Source of the DNA: Lysobacter_K koreensis
GTDB taxonomy: Bacteria; Pseudomonadota; Gammaproteobacteria; Xanthomonadales; Xanthomonadaceae
Direction of reading: 5' to 3'
DNA length: 64,000 nucleotides
NCBI RefSeq assembly: GCF_042677045.1
Contig: NZ_JBHTIH010000002.1
Location: 62,001 to 126,000 of the forward strand
In this document: positions 44,930 to 56,923 of the stretch, in pieces
Layout: every line of letters begins with the position of its first letter
How positions within the stretch are numbered: position 1 is the stretch's first letter
Notes under the pieces: model-generated
Told to the model about the DNA's origin: nothing
Databases searched by the model: none
Seen by the model: only the letters and a program-made list of their open reading frames with translations
Made by a program: the position numbers and the translations under genes

Positions 44930-45199
44930 TCAGGCGGCCTTGAGCGCCTTGATGCGAGCGGTCAGGCGGCTCTTGTGGCGGGCGGCCTTGTTCTTGTGAA
45001 TCAGGCCACGCGCGCTGAAACGGTCGAGGATGGGCTGCGCGACAACGAAGGCGGCCTGCGCGCCGGCGGCGTCATTCTCGCCGAGGGCCTTGAGCACCTT
45101 CTTGACTGCGGTGCGCAGCATCGAACGCTGGCTGCCGTTACGGGCGTTGCGCACGACGGCCTGCTTGGCGCGCTTCTTGGCGGACTTGATGTTTGCCAC
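44930..45199 (-). CDS. rpsT: 30S ribosomal protein S20
   Basis: 89 residues: MANIKSAKKRAKQAVVRNAR start and NKAARHKSRLTARIKAL end, the S20 pattern. The start codon is GTG, in line with the weak rpsT start codons of other gammaproteobacteria. The promoter TTGACG-N17-CATACT lies upstream on the minus strand. Confidence 0.98.
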   Translation of the reverse strand: MANIKSAKKRAKQAVVRNARNGSQRSMLRTAVKKVLKALGENDAAGAQAAFVVAQPILDRFSARGLIHKNKAARHKSRLTARIKALKAA

Positions 45200-45268
45200 G
45201 GAGAATTCCTGGAATCTGGGTGTAGTGGAGTTACGGAAGAAATGCAGTTACGGAAAATCAGACCCAAA

Positions 45269-45297
45269 AGTATGGGCGATTCAGTGGGTTGCGTCAA
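45269..45297 (-). promoter_or_regulatory. Sigma-70 promoter of rpsT
   Basis: Minus strand TTGACG (45297-45292), 17-base spacer, CATACT (45274-45269), then a leader of about 65 bases to the rpsT GTG. The region also lies just upstream of murJ on the other strand. Confidence 0.75.
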
Positions 45298-45324
45298 CTC
45301 CTGTGGTGGCGGCGGAGGCCGGGC

Positions 45325-46884
45325 ATGAGCCGCGGCGGCCTGCTGCGCTCGACGTCGGTGTTCAGCGCCATGACCCTGCTGTCGCGGATCGCCGGGTTTG
45401 CCCGCGACGCCCTGCAGTCGCGCATCTTCGGCACCTCCGCGGCGATGGACGCGTTCGTCATCGCCTACCGGATCCCGAACTACCTGCGGCGGATCTTCGC
45501 GGAAGGCTCGATGCAAATGGCCTTCGTGCCGATCCTGAACGAGATCCGCGAGCGCGGCGACAAGGCCGCGCTCAAGGAGTTCATCGACCACATGGCCGGC
45601 GCGCTGTTGTCGGTGGTGCTGGTGGTGGCGGCCGTGGGGGCGCTGGCGGCGCCGCTGATCGCCGGGTTGTTCGCGCCCGGTTCGGTCGACGAGCCCGGCA
45701 AGTTCGAGTTGATCGTGCAGATGCTGCGGATCACCTTTCCGTACCTGGTGTTCATCTCGATGATGGCACTGGCCGCCTCGGTACTGAACAGCTTCGGCAA
45801 GTTCGCGCTGCCGGCGGTGACGCCGGTGCTGCACAACCTGGCGGTGATCGCCGCGATGCTGTGGCTGACCGGGGTGTTCGCGGTGCCGGCCATGGCGCTG
45901 GCCTGGGGCGTGCTGGCGGCCGGGGTGCTGCAGCTGCTGGTGCTGTGGCCAGCGCTCGGACGGCTGGGGCTGCGGCCCACGTTCAAGCCCGGCTTCGGCC
46001 ACCCGGACGTCAAGCGCGTGGCCAAGCTGATGCTGCCGACGCTGTTCTCGTCGTCGGTGGCGCAGCTCAACCTGCTGGTCGGCACCGTGTTCGCCTCCTT
46101 GCTGGTAACCGGCAGCCAGACCTGGCTGTACCTGTCCGATCGGCTGGTGGAATTCCCGCTCGGGCTGTTCGGGGTCGCGATCGGCACGGTGATCCTGCCG
46201 CACCTCTCGCGCCGCCATGCCGCGACCGATGCCGAAGGCTACGGCGCCGCGCTCGACTGGGGCCTGCGGCTGGCGCTGCTGGCCGGTGTGCCGGCGGCGC
46301 TGGGCCTGCTGCTGCTGGCCGAACCCCTGACTGCGGTGGTCTACCAGGGTGGCAAGTTCACCGGCGCCGACACGCGGATGGCGGCGATCAGCCTGAGCGC
46401 GATGAGCCTGGGGATCCCGGCGTTCATGCTTTCCAAGGTGCTGTCGCCGGCGTTCTACGCGCGCCAGGACACCAAGACCCCGATGCGCGCGGCGATCCTG
46501 ACGGTGGTGGTCAACGTCGTCCTGACGATCGCCTTCACCTTGCCGCTGTACCTGTACAAGGTGCCCGGCGCGCATGGCGGCATCGCACTGGCCACCGGCA
46601 TCGCCGGCATCTTCAACGCGTGGTTGTTGTGGCGCTACCTGCGTCGCGCCGGCCTGATGCGTCCGCAACCGGGCTGGGGACGTCTGTGGCTGCAACTGGC
46701 CGTCGCTTGCGTGGTGATGGCCGTGGTGGTGGTCGCGCTGCGCTGGTGGGTCGGCGACTGGACCACCATGCAGAACCTCTGGCACCGTGCGTTCTGGCTG
46801 CTGCTGGTGGTTGCCGCGGGCGGCGTGACCTACGTAGCCGTTCTGCTGGCAATGGGCCTGCGGCCGCGCCATCTGCGGCATTGA
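45325..46884 (+). CDS. murJ: Lipid II flippase MurJ
   Basis: 519 residues with 14 predicted membrane helices. Family motifs are TLLSRIAGFARDALQSRIFG, DAFVIAYRIPNYLRRIFAEGSMQMAFVP (residues 41-68) and YARQDTKTPM. It flips undecaprenyl-PP-MurNAc-pentapeptide-GlcNAc to the periplasmic side. MSRGGLLRSTSVFSAM at 45325 is the family start. It precedes ribF by 61 bases. Confidence 0.97.
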   Translation: MSRGGLLRSTSVFSAMTLLSRIAGFARDALQSRIFGTSAAMDAFVIAYRIPNYLRRIFAEGSMQMAFVPILNEIRERGDKAALKEFIDHMAGALLSVVLVVAAVGALAAPLIAGLFAPGSVDEPGKFELIVQMLRITFPYLVFISMMALAASVLNSFGKFALPAVTPVLHNLAVIAAMLWLTGVFAVPAMALAWGVLAAGVLQLLVLWPALGRLGLRPTFKPGFGHPDVKRVAKLMLPTLFSSSVAQLNLLVGTVFASLLVTGSQTWLYLSDRLVEFPLGLFGVAIGTVILPHLSRRHAATDAEGYGAALDWGLRLALLAGVPAALGLLLLAEPLTAVVYQGGKFTGADTRMAAISLSAMSLGIPAFMLSKVLSPAFYARQDTKTPMRAAILTVVVNVVLTIAFTLPLYLYKVPGAHGGIALATGIAGIFNAWLLWRYLRRAGLMRPQPGWGRLWLQLAVACVVMAVVVVALRWWVGDWTTMQNLWHRAFWLLLVVAAGGVTYVAVLLAMGLRPRHLRH

Positions 46885-46931
46885 TCGGCATGCGTGCGAC
46901 CGCGTTCGGCCGGCCGAAGCCGCGCCACGGC

Positions 46932-46937
46932 TATACT
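46932..46937 (+). promoter_or_regulatory. -10-like TATACT eight bases before the ribF start
   Basis: TATACT ends nine bases before the ribF ATG at 46946, so a transcript starting from it would be almost leaderless. No good -35 lies 17 bases upstream. Confidence 0.4.
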
Positions 46938-46945
46938 TCGGCGCA

Positions 46946-47892
46946 ATGAGCAGGCTGTTTCGTGACGTCGAAGGCGGGCCCCGATGCCCGCACGGCAGTG
47001 TGGTCTGCATCGGTGCCTTCGACGGCCTGCACCTTGGGCATCAGGCGTTGGTGCGCCATACGGTCGCGCGCGCGCGCGCGTTGGATCTGCCGGCGCTGGC
47101 ATTGAGTTTCGAGCCGCTGCCGCGCGAGTTCTTCGCCGGCGATGCGCCGCCGCCGCGGCTGCTGTTGCCACGCGCCAAGGTGGAGGGTCTGTTCGCGCTG
47201 GGCATCGACCAGGTCGGCCTGCTGCGTTTCAACCGCCAACTCAGCGCGATGGACGCCGGCGACTTCGTGCGCCGGGTGCTCGTCGAACGCGTGGGCGCGC
47301 GCGAAACCTGGGTCGGGCCGGAGTTCCGCTTCGGCAAGGCGCGAGGCGGCGACCTGGCCTTGCTGCAGCAGTGCGGGCGCGAGTACGGCTTCGTTGCCGG
47401 CCAGATCGCCCCGGTCGCGCTCGAAGGCGAGCGCGTCTCCAGCACCCGCATCCGTGCGGCATTGCAGGCGGGTGATTTCGCGAGCGCGATGCGCCTGCTC
47501 GGTCGGCCGTATGCGATCGGCGGGCGGGTGGTGCGCGGCAAGCAGCTCGGCCGCACGCTCGGCTTTCCGACCGCCAACCTGCGCCTGGCCGGCAAAACGC
47601 CGGCGTTGTCGGGGATCTACGCCAGCTGGGTGCACGGCGTCGGCGCGCGACCATGGCCGTCGGTGTCGAGCCTCGGCACCCGCCCGACCGTGGATGGGAT
47701 CGAGCCCTTGGTCGAAGCGCATCTGTTCGACTTCGATGGCGACCTGTACGGGCGCCGGATCGAAGTCGAGTTCGTCGCCAAGCTGCGCGACGAACTGAAG
47801 TTTTCCGATCTGCCGGCCCTGACCGCGCAGATGCATCGCGATGCCGACCAGGCCCGCGGCCTTCTCCTGCAAGACCAACGACGAGCTTTCGC

Positions 47893-47896
<4 letters not shown>
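46946..47896 (+). CDS. ribF: Bifunctional riboflavin kinase/FAD synthetase
   Basis: 316 residues. The FMN adenylyltransferase domain has VVCIGAFDGLHLGHQALVRH (HxGH nucleotidyltransferase motif) and ISSTR-like SSTRIRAALQAGDF. The C-terminal flavokinase domain has GKQLGRTLGFPTANL and PSVSSLGTRPTVDG. Converts riboflavin to FMN and FAD. Its TGA overlaps the GTG of ileS (GTGA), coupling the two as in other bacteria. Confidence 0.97.
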
Positions 47897-50772
<2,876 letters not shown>

Positions 50773-50825
50773 GCCCACCACCACCGATCACGGTCAGCCA
50801 CCGACGTTGACCGCCAAGCCCACCG

Positions 50826-50845
50826 GTTCCCGCATGCGCGGGAAC
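50826..50845. repeat. Short palindromic repeat between ileS and lspA
   Basis: GTTCCCGCATGCGCGGGAAC, a hairpin of the same dispersed family as at 24079 and 31589. Confidence 0.6.
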
Positions 50846-50902
50846 GACGGGCACAACACCACCGCAGGCGCCGCCTTCGCGGAGCCACGAGCAGAAAAGC
50901 CA

Positions 50903-51409
50903 ATGCCCAAGATCACCCCCAATGCACTCACCTGGCTGTCCGTGTCTGCCATCGTGATCGTCCTCGACCAGCTGACCAAGGCCTGGGTGCTGAGTTCGCT
51001 GCCCGAATACACCGCGATCACGGTGATCGACGGCTTCTGGAACTGGTACCGCACCTACAACACCGGCGCCGCCTTCAGCTTCCTCAGCGACGCCGGCGGC
51101 TGGCAGAAGTACTTCTTCGTGGTGCTGGCGGTCGCGATCACCGGCCTGCTCGGCTACTGGTTGTCGCGCACGCCGCGCCGCGACTGGAAGACCGCGCTGC
51201 CGTACGCGCTGGTGATCGGCGGTGCGATCGGCAACGTCATCGACCGCCTGCTGCACGGTCACGTGGTCGACTTCATTCAGTGGCACTGGCGCGGGTACTT
51301 CTGGCCGGCGTTCAACATCGCCGACGCCGCGATCGTCGCCGGCGCGGTCGGCATCGCGCTGTATGGCCTGCTGGGCAGCCACAAGGCCGCCGGCCCCGTG
51401 CGGGAGTAA
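50903..51409 (+). CDS. lspA: Lipoprotein signal peptidase
   Basis: 168 residues, four membrane helices. The catalytic aspartates are in GAIGNVIDRLLHGHVVDFI and FNIADAAIVAGA, with YNTGAAFSFL before them. The enzyme cleaves prolipoproteins before the lipidated Cys (several such lipoproteins occur in this window). The start MPKITPNALTW is preferred; a TTG further upstream reads repeat sequence. Confidence 0.96.
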   Translation: MPKITPNALTWLSVSAIVIVLDQLTKAWVLSSLPEYTAITVIDGFWNWYRTYNTGAAFSFLSDAGGWQKYFFVVLAVAITGLLGYWLSRTPRRDWKTALPYALVIGGAIGNVIDRLLHGHVVDFIQWHWRGYFWPAFNIADAAIVAGAVGIALYGLLGSHKAAGPVRE

Positions 51410-51419
51410 AATTGGTCGC

Positions 51420-52370
51420 ATGGACGTCCTGCTCGCCAATCCCCGTGGTTTCTGCGCCGGCGTCGACCGCGCGATCGAGATCGTCAAGCGCGCCATCGAG
51501 ACCCTCGGCGCGCCGATCTACGTGCGCCACGAAGTCGTGCACAACCGCTTCGTGGTCGACGACCTCAAGCGCCGCGGCGCGGTGTTCGTCGAGGAACTGC
51601 ACGAAGTGCCCGACGGCGCCACGGTGATCTTCAGCGCCCACGGCGTGTCGCAGGCGGTGCGCGCCGAGGCCGATCGCCGCGGCCTCAAGGTGTTCGACGC
51701 TACTTGCCCGCTGGTCACCAAGGTGCACCTGGAAGTCGCGCGCAACTGCCGCGCTGGCCGCGACGTGGTGCTGATCGGCCACGAGGGCCACCCCGAGGTC
51801 GAGGGCACCATGGGCCAGTGGAAGCGCGAAGCCGGGGCAGGGCAGATCTACCTGGTCGAGGACATCGACGACGTCTCGGTGCTCGAGGTCGGCCAGCCCG
51901 GCAACCTCGCCTACACCACCCAGACCACGCTGTCGGTCGACGACACCCGCAGCGTGATCGAGGCGCTGAAGGTGCGCTTCCCGGCGATCCAGGGACCGAA
52001 GAACGACGACATCTGCTACGCCACCCAGAACCGCCAGGACGCCGTGCGCGAACTGGCCAAGCACTGCGACCTGGTACTGGTGGTCGGCTCGCCGAACAGC
52101 TCAAATTCCAACCGCCTGCGCGAGCTGGCCGAGCGCGAGGGCGTCGAGGCCTACCTGATCGACGGCGCGCCCGAGATCGACCCGCTCTGGATCGACGGCC
52201 GCAAGCGCATCGGCATCACCGCCGGGGCCTCGGCCCCGGACGTGCTGGTGCGCGGCGTGATCGAGCGCCTGCGCGAACTCGGCGCGCAGCAGGTGTCCGA
52301 ACTCGACGGCGAGCCCGAGGACATGGTGTTCGCGCTGCCCAAGGAGCTGCGGCTGCAGCTGGTCAATTGA
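51420..52370 (+). CDS. ispH: 4-hydroxy-3-methylbut-2-enyl diphosphate reductase
   Basis: 316 residues. The three [4Fe-4S]-type cysteines are in PRGFCAGVDRA, VFDATCPLVTKVH and DDICYATQNRQ; the VGSPNSSNSNRL and SAPDVLVRGV segments bind substrate. Final step of the MEP isoprenoid pathway, giving IPP and DMAPP. It begins 10 bases after the lspA stop, completing the ribF-ileS-lspA-ispH order. Confidence 0.98.
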   Translation: MDVLLANPRGFCAGVDRAIEIVKRAIETLGAPIYVRHEVVHNRFVVDDLKRRGAVFVEELHEVPDGATVIFSAHGVSQAVRAEADRRGLKVFDATCPLVTKVHLEVARNCRAGRDVVLIGHEGHPEVEGTMGQWKREAGAGQIYLVEDIDDVSVLEVGQPGNLAYTTQTTLSVDDTRSVIEALKVRFPAIQGPKNDDICYATQNRQDAVRELAKHCDLVLVVGSPNSSNSNRLRELAEREGVEAYLIDGAPEIDPLWIDGRKRIGITAGASAPDVLVRGVIERLRELGAQQVSELDGEPEDMVFALPKELRLQLVN

Positions 52371-52392
52371 CCCTCACCCTGCGTGGGCTGCG

Positions 52393-52422
52393 TTGACCGC
52401 GGGGTCGCGCGAAGCCTAGAAT
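52393..52422 (+). promoter_or_regulatory. Sigma-70 promoter of tRNA-Thr
   Basis: TTGACC (52393-52398), 18-base spacer, TAGAAT (52417-52422). A hairpin (ATCCGC...GCGGAT) follows at about 52421-52440, before the tRNA 5' end at 52481. Confidence 0.65.
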
Positions 52423-52480
52423 CCGCATCCCTTGCGGATCCCAGCAAGCGCCCGGCGATCGACGGCCGGACCCCAGATTC

Positions 52481-52556
52481 GCCGGAATAGCTCAGTTGGT
52501 AGAGCGGCGCATTCGTAATGCGTAGGTCGTAGGTTCGATTCCTATTTCCGGCACCA
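52481..52556 (+). tRNA. tRNA-Thr(CGT)
   Basis: A 76-nt cloverleaf with encoded CCA: acceptor GCCGGAA/TTCCGGC, anticodon loop TTCGTAA with CGT at 52514-52516, T-arm GGTTCGATTCC. It reads ACG. Confidence 0.97.
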
Positions 52557-52632
52557 CGTGATTGGGTCAGCAAGACAACCGCTGACGCAACCCCCTCCGA
52601 AGGCCAGACGGCCTCCGGATCAAACGATCGAG

Positions 52633-52654
52633 AAGCCCGCTCTGGCGGGCTTTT
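52633..52654 (+). terminator. Terminator hairpin in repeat unit 1
   Basis: AAGCCCGC-TCTG-GCGGGCTTTT, the first strong stop after tRNA-Thr. Confidence 0.85.
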
Positions 52655-52730
52655 CGCTTTCGGGGTCAGCAAGACAACCGCTGACGCACCCCATCCGAAG
52701 GCCAGACGCCCTCCGGATCAAACAATCGAG

Positions 52731-52752
52731 AAGCCCGCTCTGGCGGGCTTTT
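52731..52752 (+). terminator. Terminator hairpin in repeat unit 2
   Basis: An identical AAGCCCGC-TCTG-GCGGGCTTTT hairpin, a second copy 98 bases downstream. Confidence 0.8.
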
Positions 52753-53156
52753 CGCTTTCCGGGTCAGCAAGCCAACCGCTGACGCACACCATCCGAAGGC
52801 CAGACGCCTTCCGGATCGCTGCTTCAAAAGGCTCGCCTAGGCGGGCCTTCATGCTTTCCCGGCGTTTGCATCCGCGCGTTCATGTGCCGCATCGGCGCAC
52901 CTAGCCGCGCCGATCGAACCAGCGCGGTGCGATCGCCTGCCTGGCCGTGCCGTGGGGCAGTTGGTGATACCCGAGCAGGTGCGATTCGGCCGCCGCCAGA
53001 CCGACGGCTGCATCCGCTCCCATCCACCGTCCGTAGTCCCGGATGAATCGCCGCGCGACGCCTTTCAGCCCCGCCGTTTGGACTGGCGTGGCCCCGGGCG
53101 CGCGGGCATTCATCCGGCGGGCGCCCCCGCGTCCGCACCCATGCAGGATTTCAGTC

Positions 53157-54539
53157 ATGAAGCGCACAGCCATCGCCATAGCCCTTGCGGGTCTGATGCT
53201 GGGCGGCGTCGCGATCGGGTCGAGCCATCGCGAAGCGCCGTTGATCACCAAGACCCCGAAGGTCGACAACACCGACTTCTACCTGTTCCGCAGCTACGAG
53301 GCCGGGCGCGCGGGGTACGTGACCCTGCTCGCGAACTTCCAGCCGTTGCAGGACCCGTACGGCGGCCCGAACTACTTCCTGATGGACGAGGACGCGCTGT
53401 ACAGCATCCACATCGACAACGACGGCGACGCGCGCGAGGACCTGACGTTCCACTTCCGCTTCGCCAACAACCTGCGCGGGCTCACCGTGCCGGTCAACGG
53501 CGTGAACGTCGCGGTGCCGTTGAGCAACATCGGCCCGTTCGGCTCCAGTCCGGCGCAGGAGGGCAACCGCAACGTGATCGAGTCGTACGCGTTCGCGAGC
53601 GTGCGCGAGCGCCGCCAACCGAAGCTCGCGCGCAACCTGAGCCTGGACGCCAACTTCTTCTACAAGCCGTTCGACAACATCGGCAACAAGTCGATTCCCG
53701 ACTACGCCGCCTATGCCGACCGCCACATCTACCGCGCCGCGATCGACGGCTGCGCGGGGGAGGCGCGGGTGTTCGCCGGGCAGCGCAAGGAAGGCTTCGC
53801 AGTCAACCTGGGCGAGGTGTTCGACCTGATCAATACCAACCCGGTCGGGCCGCCCGACGGCGAGCGCAACATCATCGACGACAAGAACATCACCACGATT
53901 GCCCTTGAGGTGCCGATCGCCTGCCTGACCGACGGCGGCAGCCCGATCATCGGCGCGTGGACCACGGCCAGCCTGCCGTTCCGCGGCAGCGCGCGTTACG
54001 CCCAGGTGTCTCGTCTGTCGGCGCCGCTGGTCAACGAGGTCATCATCGGCCTGCCCGACAAGGACCGCTTCAACGCGTCCGAACCGCGCAACGACGCGCG
54101 CTTCGCCCAGTACGTGACCAACCCGACGTTGCCGGAGCTGATCGAGGCGCTGTTCCCGGGGGTGCAGGCGCCGAACCTGTTCCCGCGCACCGACCTGGTG
54201 GCCGCGTTCCTGACCGGCGTGCCGGGCCTGAACCAGCCGGCCGGCGTGCGCGCGGCGGAGATGATGCGGCTCAACACCTCGATCGCGCCGAAACCGGCGG
54301 CCGAGCAGCAGACCCTGGGCGTGCTGGCCGGCGACGTGGCCGGGTTCCCGAACGGGCGCCGCCCCGGCGACGACGTGGTCGACATCGAGTTGCGCGTGGC
54401 GATGGGCGTGCTGCTGTCGGCGGCCGACGCGCCGTCCGGGCAGTTGCCGTACACCGATGGCGCGGCGCTCAGTGCCAACGAGTTCCGCAGCACGTTCCCG
54501 TACCTCAACACGCCGCTGCCGGGCTCGCCGAGCAACTGA
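53157..54539 (+). CDS. DUF4331 family secreted protein
   Basis: 460 residues. The signal peptide MKRTAIAIALAGLMLGGVAI is followed by the DUF4331 start SSHREAPLITKTPKVDNTDFY (residues 21-41) and a calcium-loop-like DNDGDAREDLTFHF. The mature protein has alternating beta segments and two C-terminal segments (LPYTDGAALSANEFRSTFPYL). These secreted proteins have no known activity. Start ATG at 53157. It heads a putative operon with a TPR protein and a HupE/UreJ-like membrane protein. Confidence 0.92.
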   Translation: MKRTAIAIALAGLMLGGVAIGSSHREAPLITKTPKVDNTDFYLFRSYEAGRAGYVTLLANFQPLQDPYGGPNYFLMDEDALYSIHIDNDGDAREDLTFHFRFANNLRGLTVPVNGVNVAVPLSNIGPFGSSPAQEGNRNVIESYAFASVRERRQPKLARNLSLDANFFYKPFDNIGNKSIPDYAAYADRHIYRAAIDGCAGEARVFAGQRKEGFAVNLGEVFDLINTNPVGPPDGERNIIDDKNITTIALEVPIACLTDGGSPIIGAWTTASLPFRGSARYAQVSRLSAPLVNEVIIGLPDKDRFNASEPRNDARFAQYVTNPTLPELIEALFPGVQAPNLFPRTDLVAAFLTGVPGLNQPAGVRAAEMMRLNTSIAPKPAAEQQTLGVLAGDVAGFPNGRRPGDDVVDIELRVAMGVLLSAADAPSGQLPYTDGAALSANEFRSTFPYLNTPLPGSPSN

Positions 54540-54560
54540 CCGGGCGACCGGCGCGCGGCC

Positions 54561-55754
54561 ATGAACGGAGCGTCACGAGGGCCAGGCGGCGGCCACGCCG
54601 CCTGGCAGCGTTCGCGAACGTCGCGACTGGTCCTGGGGCTGGGGTTCGCACTCGCCGTGGCGATGGCCTCCGCCGCCTCCGCGCAGCGGCCGCCGGCCGT
54701 CGTTCCCGCCCGCGCCGACGCGGTGCTCGAGCGCCTGCCGCGGGGCTACGCCCAGCTGATGCCGGCGCGCGCCAACGCGCCGTTGCCGCAGGCGCAGATC
54801 GAACGCCTGCTCGCCACCGCCGCGCGCAGCGGCGATGCGCGCCTGGTGGCGCGCGCCGAAGCCGCGCTGGCACGCTGGCCGGCGGCCGACGACACCCCGG
54901 CGGTGCTGCGCGCCCGCGCGTACGCGGCGCAGTACCGGCACGACTTTCCGGCGTCGCTGGCGCTGCTCGCGCGCTTGGTCCAGCGCGACCCGCGCGATGG
55001 CGATGCACGGCTGATGCGCGCGCAGGTGTGGCTGGTGCAGGGGCGCCTGGATGCGGCGCGCGCGGAGTGCGCGACGCTCGCGCTCAGCGTCGATGCCGCC
55101 GGCGGGCTGCTGTGCGCGGCGGCGCTCGCGCACCGTCGCGACGACGCGGCGCGGGCCGCACAGCTGCTCGACCGCTGGCTGCAGCAGGCCGGACCACGCG
55201 ACCCCAGCCGCCGCCATGCGCTGGTGATGCGCGCCGAGGCCGCCGCGGAGGTTGACTCCGTCAACACCGACGTGGCCGATGCCTGGTTCCGGCGCGCGCT
55301 CGCGGCCGCGTCCGATGACGTGCGCACGCTGGCCGCGTATTCCCGGCACCTACGCGAAACCCGGCGGCCGCGCGAGGCGCACGCCTTGCTCGTCGACACC
55401 GCCGACAGCGACCACCTGCTGCTGGAGCGCGCGCTGGCCGCGCACGCGGCGCGGCTCGACACCGCGCCGGCCTTGATCGAAAGCCTCGCGCGGCGCTACC
55501 GGCTTGCGCGCGCGGCCGGCAGCGAGCCCGACCTGCGCGACGAGGCCGAGTTCGAACTGACCCTGCGCGGCGACGCCGCGGCCGCACTGCCGCTGGCGCA
55601 GCGCAACTTCGCCAGCCAGCGCGACCGCGAGGACGTCGCGCTGTTGCGTCGCGCGTCGCACGCCGCGAACCGACCCGAGGCGCTGCAGCCGCTGCACGCA
55701 TGGGCGAGGGCGCAGCGCCTCGACCTGCGGCCGTTGCCCGCGGAGGTGCGATGA
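54561..55754 (+). CDS. Periplasmic TPR-like helical repeat protein
   Basis: 397 residues. An N-terminal hydrophobic signal (about 23-42, ending ASAQ) is followed by Ala/Arg-rich helical hairpins with TPR spacing, for example DFPASLALLARLVQRDPRDGD and ADAWFRRALAAASDDVRTLA. It would act as a protein-interaction scaffold outside the cytoplasm. It starts 21 bases after the DUF4331 stop and overlaps the HupE/UreJ gene by four bases (ATGA), so it works with them. No enzyme motif is seen. Confidence 0.85.
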   Translation: MNGASRGPGGGHAAWQRSRTSRLVLGLGFALAVAMASAASAQRPPAVVPARADAVLERLPRGYAQLMPARANAPLPQAQIERLLATAARSGDARLVARAEAALARWPAADDTPAVLRARAYAAQYRHDFPASLALLARLVQRDPRDGDARLMRAQVWLVQGRLDAARAECATLALSVDAAGGLLCAAALAHRRDDAARAAQLLDRWLQQAGPRDPSRRHALVMRAEAAAEVDSVNTDVADAWFRRALAAASDDVRTLAAYSRHLRETRRPREAHALLVDTADSDHLLLERALAAHAARLDTAPALIESLARRYRLARAAGSEPDLRDEAEFELTLRGDAAAALPLAQRNFASQRDREDVALLRRASHAANRPEALQPLHAWARAQRLDLRPLPAEVR

Positions 55755-56923
55755 ACCGGCGCGGCGCGTGCGCGGCACCGCTCGCCGCCGGGCTGGCGCT
55801 GCTGGCTTGGCTCGCGGTGGCAGCCCCAGCGCGCGCGCACACGCTGTCGGTGGCGCACCTCGACATCCAGGTGCCGGACGACGCCGCCCCGATCCGCGTG
55901 GAGCTCGACCTGGCGTTGCGCGACATCGCCCTGAGCCTGCCGCTCGACGCCAACCGCGACGAGCGCATCACCTGGGGCGAGTTGCGCGCGCTGCACGGCG
56001 AACTCGAGCCCTGGGCGCGGTCGGGGCTCGCGCTGTCGACCCGCAGCGGCGCCTGCACGCTGCACCCGGCCGGGCTGGCGACGCGCCGCTACGACGACGG
56101 CGCCTACGCCACCTTGCAATGGACCGCGCGCTGCCCGGACGCCGGAGCACCGAAGGTGGCCTACCGCCTGCTGATGGACCGCGACCCGCAGCACCGCGCG
56201 TTGCTGACCGTGCGCCGCGGCGAGCGGGTTAGCGCCTCGGTGCTGCGCGCGAGCGACCGCGGCGCGCCTGCGAATGGCCGCGATGCCGCGGCCGCGCTAG
56301 CCGCGCGCACCGTAAGCGAAGGCAGCCGTGGCCAGGTGTTCGCCGATTTCCTGCGCGAAGGCGTCCACCACATCCTGATCGGCTACGACCACCTCGCATT
56401 CCTGCTGTGCCTGCTGCTGCCGGCCGCGCTGCTGCGCCGTGGCGACCATTGGCAGCCGGCGCCGGGCCTGCGCAGCGGCTTCGTCCACGTGCTCGGCATC
56501 GTCACGGCGTTCACGCTCGCGCACTCGGTCACCCTGACGCTGGCCGCGCTCGGGTGGGTCACCCCGGCCGGCCGCGTGGTCGAGGCCGCGATCGCCGCCA
56601 GCGTGCTGCTGGCCGCGCTCAACAACGTCTGGCCGGTGGTCACGCGGCGGCTGTGGCTGGTCGGGTTCGGCTTCGGGCTGGTGCACGGGTTCGGCTTCGC
56701 CGGCGCGCTGGGCGAGCTGGGCCTGCCCGACGGCGCGCGGCTGCGGGCGCTGCTGGGCTTCAACCTCGGGGTCGAGCTGGGGCAGCTGGCGGTGGTCGCG
56801 CTGCTGCTGCCGCTGCTGTTCGCGTTGCGCCGCCATGGCTGGTATTCGCGGTGGGTGCTGCCGGGGCTGTCTCTGGCGGTGGCGGGACTGGCGGGCTGGT
56901 GGCTGTGGCAGCGGCTGGGGTAG
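55751..56923 (+). CDS. HupE/UreJ family membrane protein
   Basis: 390 residues. The signal peptide ends ARAHTLSVAHLD. A periplasmic N-terminal domain of about 190 residues is followed by the HupE/UreJ_2 membrane domain with FLREGVHHILIGYDHLAFLL, FTLAHSVTLTLAALGW and GFGFGLVHGFGFAGALGELG, rich in His that could bind metal. Family members are thought to transport nickel or other divalent metals. The start MNRRGACAA overlaps the TPR gene's stop. The stop TAG forms the head of a REP element. Metal identity is unknown. Confidence 0.88.
   Translation: MNRRGACAAPLAAGLALLAWLAVAAPARAHTLSVAHLDIQVPDDAAPIRVELDLALRDIALSLPLDANRDERITWGELRALHGELEPWARSGLALSTRSGACTLHPAGLATRRYDDGAYATLQWTARCPDAGAPKVAYRLLMDRDPQHRALLTVRRGERVSASVLRASDRGAPANGRDAAAALAARTVSEGSRGQVFADFLREGVHHILIGYDHLAFLLCLLLPAALLRRGDHWQPAPGLRSGFVHVLGIVTAFTLAHSVTLTLAALGWVTPAGRVVEAAIAASVLLAALNNVWPVVTRRLWLVGFGFGLVHGFGFAGALGELGLPDGARLRALLGFNLGVELGQLAVVALLLPLLFALRRHGWYSRWVLPGLSLAVAGLAGWWLWQRLG

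Larger units (their letters stand above)
52564..52860 (+). repeat. Three tandem 98-99 bp units downstream of tRNA-Thr, each with a terminator-like hairpin
   Basis: Units begin GGGTCAGCAAG at 52564, 52663 and 52761. Each continues with CCGCTGACGCA, a CGAAGGCCAGACG...CTCCGGATC stem and a closing hairpin. Units 1 and 2 are nearly identical; unit 3 has a decayed end. No tRNA remains inside the units. Confidence 0.92.
52557..53156. other. Gene-free region between tRNA-Thr and the DUF4331 gene
   Basis: 600 bases. The first half is the three-unit terminator repeat. The remainder (52861-53156) shows no gene or clear promoter; it must contain the DUF4331 promoter. Confidence 0.6.
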
